A stretch of DNA of 64,000 nt from assembly GCA_965222335.1 (NCBI GenBank), contig OZ244944.1, positions 3,100,001 to 3,164,000 on the forward strand, read 5' to 3'. The translations under genes and the position numbers were made by a program. Source of the DNA: G965222335 sp965222335 (GTDB lineage Bacteria; Pseudomonadota; Gammaproteobacteria; Pseudomonadales; Halieaceae). This document shows positions 60,088 through 64,000 of the stretch, piece after piece; position 1 is the stretch's first letter; each line of letters starts with the position of its first letter. Under the pieces are notes generated by a model. The model was given only the letters and a program-made list of their open reading frames with translations. It ran no database searches and was not told the origin of the DNA.

Positions 60088-63000
60088 TTGGAACACGCAT
60101 TTCTGCACAAGCTTGGTCGGGTACTCTGGCGCGGCCTGGTGGTCACCATCGTGCTGCTGGCAGCGTACGTCAGCTTCGGGCGCCTGCTGATCGCGGCAGT
60201 GGATGACTACCAGCGCCCCATCCTGGATGCTTTGAACCAGCGCCTGCCCTTCAGTATCAGTGCCACGCGGGTCAGTGGCGAGTGGGTGTCCTTCAGCCCC
60301 GAACTGGTGCTGTCCGGCATGCGCCTGCATTTTCCGGCCGGGGACCGGACACCACTCGCGCTGGGAGAGGGACGCGCGCGGCTCAATATCCTCGGCAGCC
60401 TGGTCAGCGGCAACCTGCAGGTCAGCCGGCTGCGCCTGGACGGTCTCGACCTCTCCCTGTCGATGACCCCGGATGGTCGCTGGTACCTCCCCGGTATGCC
60501 GCTCTCGGATGGCAATCTGCTGCCCTGGCTGCGTCAGGTGCTGGTCAACGTGGAACAGCTCAGCCTGGGCGACACCCGCCTGCTGGCCACGCTGCCCGAC
60601 GGCCGGCAGCGCGCCATGGGACTCGAGCTCCGCCTGAGTCGCGACGGCAGCGAGCGCCTGCTCAACGCTGTGGTGCGGGACTATGACGACGCCACCCGGA
60701 TAGCGATCGCGGCCCGCGGCCTGGGCGACCTGTTTGCCGCTGACAGCCTGGAGGGCGAGCTGTACCTGGATGCCCGGGGGCTGGAGCTGGCGACACTCCC
60801 GGAGTGGCTTCCCGCCTTTGATATGCCCCTGCGGGCTGCGGGCAGGACGGACCTGGAGCTGTGGGTCGCCTGGGAGGAGGGACTGCCCCGGGTGGAGACC
60901 CGGGTCAGCGCCAGGGATGTGCGCCTGTCGGGGGGCAAGTCCGAGCCCTGGGAGTTCCCCGTGTCTGACCTGGATTTTAGCGCCACCGTACAGCGCGGGG
61001 ACAACCGCTGGACCCTGTTTACCCGCGACCTGTCCCTGGGCCAGGCGGATACCCGGCTCGCGGTGCCGCGCCTGCAGGTAGACCTGTGGGGTGACTCCCT
61101 GCGCCTGCGCGCAGAGCAGGTGCCCCTGGCCCCGACCAGCCTGCTCTACGCGCGCCTGCCCGCGACCCCGCCGGCACTCGCCCAGGCCCTGGACGTGCTC
61201 GCCGCCGATGGCCAGCTGCAGCGGGTCGAGTTCAGCCTGGATGACCTCAACGCGCCGGCCCGTGGCTGGCAGCTGAGTGCGAACTTTGACCGGGTTGCGG
61301 TGGCGTCCTGGCGCGGTGCTCCGGGCATGCGCGAGGGCACCGGTTTTGTGAGCCTGTCCCCGGGGGAGGGGGAGGTGGTGCTGGACAGCCGCGACTTTGC
61401 CCTGACCTTCCCCACAGTGTATGCGGCCCCCCTGGAATATGAGGATATCCATGGCAAAGTCTACCTGGGCTGGGACCCTGCCGGTTTAACCCTGCGCAGC
61501 GGTTTGATCACAGCCGTGGACGAGCAGGGTCCCGCCCATGCCCTGTTCGCCCTGGACGTACCCTTCAGCGAGCGCGCCAGCGGCATCGAGATGGATCTGC
61601 TGGTGGGCCTGCAGGACGCCGACGCCGGTCACCGGGGCAAATACCTGCCGCAGGTGCTGGATGAGCGTTTGCTGGCGTGGCTGGGCGAGAGCGTCGATGC
61701 GGGCTGGATCGAGCGGGGCGGTTTTCTCTGGCGTGGCAGCCTGCGCTTGCAGGCGGCGCAGCTGCGCACGGTGCAGCTGTTTTTTCAGGTCCGGGATACC
61801 GCGCTGCAGTATCAGCCCGACTGGCCGGCCCTGCAGTCGCTGGACGGCCTGGTGCTGATCGACGATGCCAATGTCAGCGTCTGGGGCGAGCGCGCGAGCC
61901 TGTTCGATTCCGCTCTCACGCAGCTGTCGGCCGAAGCCTGGATGACAGACGATGGCAGTATGCACCTGGCTGTCGGCGGCGAAATGCAGGGTCCCGCGGC
62001 GGATGGCCTGGCCCTGGTGCGACAGTCCCCCCTGGCGGGGCTCACAGCCGGCACCTTTGACGCCTGGCAGGCGCCGCAGGGCGAACTGCAGACCACCCTG
62101 GACCTGCACCTGGACCTGGCGGGCAATTCCCCGGCGCAGGTGGATGTGCAGGCAGACCTGGCAAATGCCGAACTGCAGTTGATCCCCATGGGGCTGACTG
62201 TCGAGGAGGTGCACGCCCGCGTGCACTACAACAGCGGCACCGGCTTCCGCGCCGACGAACTGCGCGGGGCGCTCTGGGGCCAGCCGCTCAGCGGTACTCT
62301 GGCGCCGCTTCCCGGCGGCGGGCCCGAGAGCCTGGCCCTGGACCTGGAGGGCAGCCTGGTGGCCACTGCGATCGATGACTGGCTCGGTCTCGGGCAGAGC
62401 GGGCTTGCCGACGGCAGTGCGCCGGCGACCGCGAGCATCCGGGTGCAGGCCGGGGTGCCGCCGCGCCTGACCGTGACCTCGGCTTTACAGGGCCTGGCCC
62501 TGGACCTGCCGGCGCCCCTGCAGAAGCCGGCTGCCGAGACCTGGCCGCTGCGCCTGGGCCTGGAGCTGTCGGGGGACCGCCGCCAGCTGGACCTGGCCCT
62601 GGGACGCCGCCTTGAGGGTGCCCTCCTGCTCGACGGGAACTGGACCCTGCGCGGCGGCAATCTCGCCCTGCAGGACCGGGTGAAGCCGCCCCGTGACGGC
62701 GTGCTGCAGCTCAGCGGGCATGTCGCGCAGCTGTCGCCGGGGGCCTGGCAGGCGGCGCTCGCGCCCCTGTGGGAGCAGGAGCAGGGCCCGGCAGAGCGTC
62801 CCCTGCTGCAGGTAGACGGGCTCCTGGTCGACAGTCTCGCCCTGGGTGCGCTGGACTTGCGCGCGGTGATGATCGATGCCCGTGAGGCAGATACGGGCTG
62901 GTCCCTGGCGGCGGAGACCGACTGGCTGCAGGGGGAACTGCAGCTGGGTCCCGGGCTGGAACAGGGCACACTGCAGCTTGAGGTGCTGGATCTGGGCCGC

Positions 63001-64000
63001 ACGCCATCTGGAGCGGTCACTCCGGGTGCCAGCAGCCCGCCCTCGCTCCCCGATCTGGAGGTCAGCATTGCCCGCCTGCTGCACGAGGGGCGGGAGCTCG
63101 GACAGCTACAGTTCAGGCTCAGCAGTGACGGTGAGACGCTGCGCGCGGCTGATGTCACCGGGCGCCTGGCGGGTATGACCCTGGCGCCCGAGGCGCCGGC
63201 GCAGCTGACCTGGCGGGGAGGTGATCCCGCGCGCACGGCGGTGGCGGGTGCCCTGACTTTTTCCGACCTGGGCGCGGTGTTGCAGCGCCTCGACTATCAG
63301 CCCATCGTGGATACCGACAGTGGCCGCTTTGAACTCGCCCTGTCCTGGCCGGGGTCACCGCGGGATTTCAGCCTGGCCGCGACCACCGGTAATCTGTTAC
63401 TGGATATCGAGGAAGGGCGATTTCTGGATGCCCCGGCCACTACCTCCGGGACGCTACGCGTGGTGAGTATTTTCAATCTTGCGGAGATCGTGCAGCGCCT
63501 CAGTCTGAGCCATATGTTTGAGTCTGGCATCCCTTTCGATAGCATGGATGGCGAGCTTTATTTCCACGCGGGGACGGTAGAAGTGCCTGAGCTCGCGGTG
63601 CAGGGGGCCTCCAGCAGCTTTGCCTTCAATGCGGTCAGTCAGCTGGATAGCCGTGAATTGCAGGGTGAGTTGGTGGCGACCCTGCCGGTGGCCAACAACC
63701 TGCCCTGGGTGGCGGCGCTGGCGGGGGGGCTGCCGGTGGCGGCCGGCGTGTTCGTGGTGAGCAAGGTTTTCGAGAAACAGGTAAATCGTTTCTCCAGCGC
63801 GATCTACAGCATAGGTGGCACCTGGGACGATCCCGAGGTGAAGTTCAGTCGCATCTTCGATACCGGCGCAGCGCCGACCAGGGCGGCGCCGGCGCCAGAC
63901 CCCAACAATCCGCGGGACCCCAACTCAACGCCGGGAGTTCCTCCCGCGGGGGAGTCGGTTGTGGACCCCTTCGCGGCCCAGCCCGAGGACGCCGCCGCAG
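60088..64000 (+). CDS. yhdP: YhdP family AsmA-like envelope protein (C-terminal end outside window)
   Basis: The frame is open from TTG 60088 to the right edge, at least 1304 codons. The predicted start reads EHAFLHKLGRVLWRGLVV, then a single membrane helix and the AsmA/YhdP-like long repetitive beta-structure (LPFSISATRVSGEWVSFSP, LARLNILGSLVSGN-like ARLNILGSLVSGNLQVSRL, with a DUF3971-like middle). FELALSWPGSPRDFSL, FSVSRIFDTG-like VKFSRIFDTG and a Pro-rich tail mark the usual C-terminus, so only a small part is missing. YhdP is an inner-membrane-anchored, bridge-like protein that moves phospholipids to the outer membrane. The start codon is tentative; rng, usually between maf and yhdP, is absent. 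Confidence 0.9.
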   Translation, partial: MEHAFLHKLGRVLWRGLVVTIVLLAAYVSFGRLLIAAVDDYQRPILDALNQRLPFSISATRVSGEWVSFSPELVLSGMRLHFPAGDRTPLALGEGRARLNILGSLVSGNLQVSRLRLDGLDLSLSMTPDGRWYLPGMPLSDGNLLPWLRQVLVNVEQLSLGDTRLLATLPDGRQRAMGLELRLSRDGSERLLNAVVRDYDDATRIAIAARGLGDLFAADSLEGELYLDARGLELATLPEWLPAFDMPLRAAGRTDLELWVAWEEGLPRVETRVSARDVRLSGGKSEPWEFPVSDLDFSATVQRGDNRWTLFTRDLSLGQADTRLAVPRLQVDLWGDSLRLRAEQVPLAPTSLLYARLPATPPALAQALDVLAADGQLQRVEFSLDDLNAPARGWQLSANFDRVAVASWRGAPGMREGTGFVSLSPGEGEVVLDSRDFALTFPTVYAAPLEYEDIHGKVYLGWDPAGLTLRSGLITAVDEQGPAHALFALDVPFSERASGIEMDLLVGLQDADAGHRGKYLPQVLDERLLAWLGESVDAGWIERGGFLWRGSLRLQAAQLRTVQLFFQVRDTALQYQPDWPALQSLDGLVLIDDANVSVWGERASLFDSALTQLSAEAWMTDDGSMHLAVGGEMQGPAADGLALVRQSPLAGLTAGTFDAWQAPQGELQTTLDLHLDLAGNSPAQVDVQADLANAELQLIPMGLTVEEVHARVHYNSGTGFRADELRGALWGQPLSGTLAPLPGGGPESLALDLEGSLVATAIDDWLGLGQSGLADGSAPATASIRVQAGVPPRLTVTSALQGLALDLPAPLQKPAAETWPLRLGLELSGDRRQLDLALGRRLEGALLLDGNWTLRGGNLALQDRVKPPRDGVLQLSGHVAQLSPGAWQAALAPLWEQEQGPAERPLLQVDGLLVDSLALGALDLRAVMIDAREADTGWSLAAETDWLQGELQLGPGLEQGTLQLEVLDLGRTPSGAVTPGASSPPSLPDLEVSIARLLHEGRELGQLQFRLSSDGETLRAADVTGRLAGMTLAPEAPAQLTWRGGDPARTAVAGALTFSDLGAVLQRLDYQPIVDTDSGRFELALSWPGSPRDFSLAATTGNLLLDIEEGRFLDAPATTSGTLRVVSIFNLAEIVQRLSLSHMFESGIPFDSMDGELYFHAGTVEVPELAVQGASSSFAFNAVSQLDSRELQGELVATLPVANNLPWVAALAGGLPVAAGVFVVSKVFEKQVNRFSSAIYSIGGTWDDPEVKFSRIFDTGAAPTRAAPAPDPNNPRDPNSTPGVPPAGESVVDPFAAQPEDAAA

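Noticed and set aside
1..64000. CRISPR arrays, rRNA genes, complete insertion sequences, phage genes and restriction or defence genes
   Set aside because: I looked for direct repeats with regular spacers, transposase motifs and the usual defence motifs and found none that could be supported.

Overview
This window looks like a chromosomal segment of a marine gammaproteobacterium, most likely Halieaceae or a close relative (order Cellvibrionales). The evidence is the housekeeping synteny of gammaproteobacterial type (TPR lipoprotein-lolB-ispE-tRNA-Gln-prs-rplY-pth-ychF; hemA-prfA-prmC-moeB; gatCAB; mreBCD-maf-yhdP), high GC, and an exosortase A/PEP-CTERM surface system. The species assignment is inference; no rRNA is present.

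Region 1 (1-13.4 kb) is the end of an exopolysaccharide/exosortase A locus: the C-terminus of an AsnB-like amidotransferase, a NodB-type deacetylase, a GNAT-like transferase, the two exosortase-A-associated hydrolases, an acyltransferase-3 protein, a secreted beta-helix protein, an MBOAT/SGNH O-acetylation pair and a free-standing acyl carrier protein. Between 3.7 and 9.9 kb intact genes alternate with long non-coding or decayed stretches, including a recognisable broken second AsnB-like gene just upstream of the MBOAT gene.

Region 2 (13.5-30 kb) opens with a PEP-CTERM protein. An envelope cluster follows: a LuxI-like PEP-CTERM-associated acyltransferase, a PaaK-like adenylate-forming enzyme, two FtsX/LolC-type permeases, a LolA-like periplasmic protein on the opposite strand, an ABC ATPase and an AMIN-plus-beta-barrel outer-membrane protein. 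Next come a PrsT-type TPR lipoprotein, a second TPR protein, an Lnt/nitrilase-like membrane protein and a second PEP-CTERM protein.

Region 3 (30.4-38 kb) carries an HPr-rel-A operon (Tat-like signal protein, PqqD-like protein, HprK-related kinase A, nucleotidyltransferase), a third PEP-CTERM protein and miscellaneous envelope and metabolic genes. The three PEP-CTERM genes and the HPr-rel-A operon each have a sigma-54-type -24/-12 element with the exact GG-N10-GC spacing. This suggests one RpoN-dependent regulon and is the most interesting signal in the window.

Region 4 (38.3-64 kb) is core genome: tRNA-Met, ychF, pth, rplY, prs, tRNA-Gln, ispE, lolB, a TPR lipoprotein, hemA, prfA, prmC, moeB, a DoxX protein, rhlB, cysZ, smrA, a PA4642-type protein, gatB-gatA-gatC, mreB-mreC-mreD, maf and most of yhdP, which runs off the right edge. 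mreC is odd because no ATG, GTG or TTG lies upstream of its membrane anchor.
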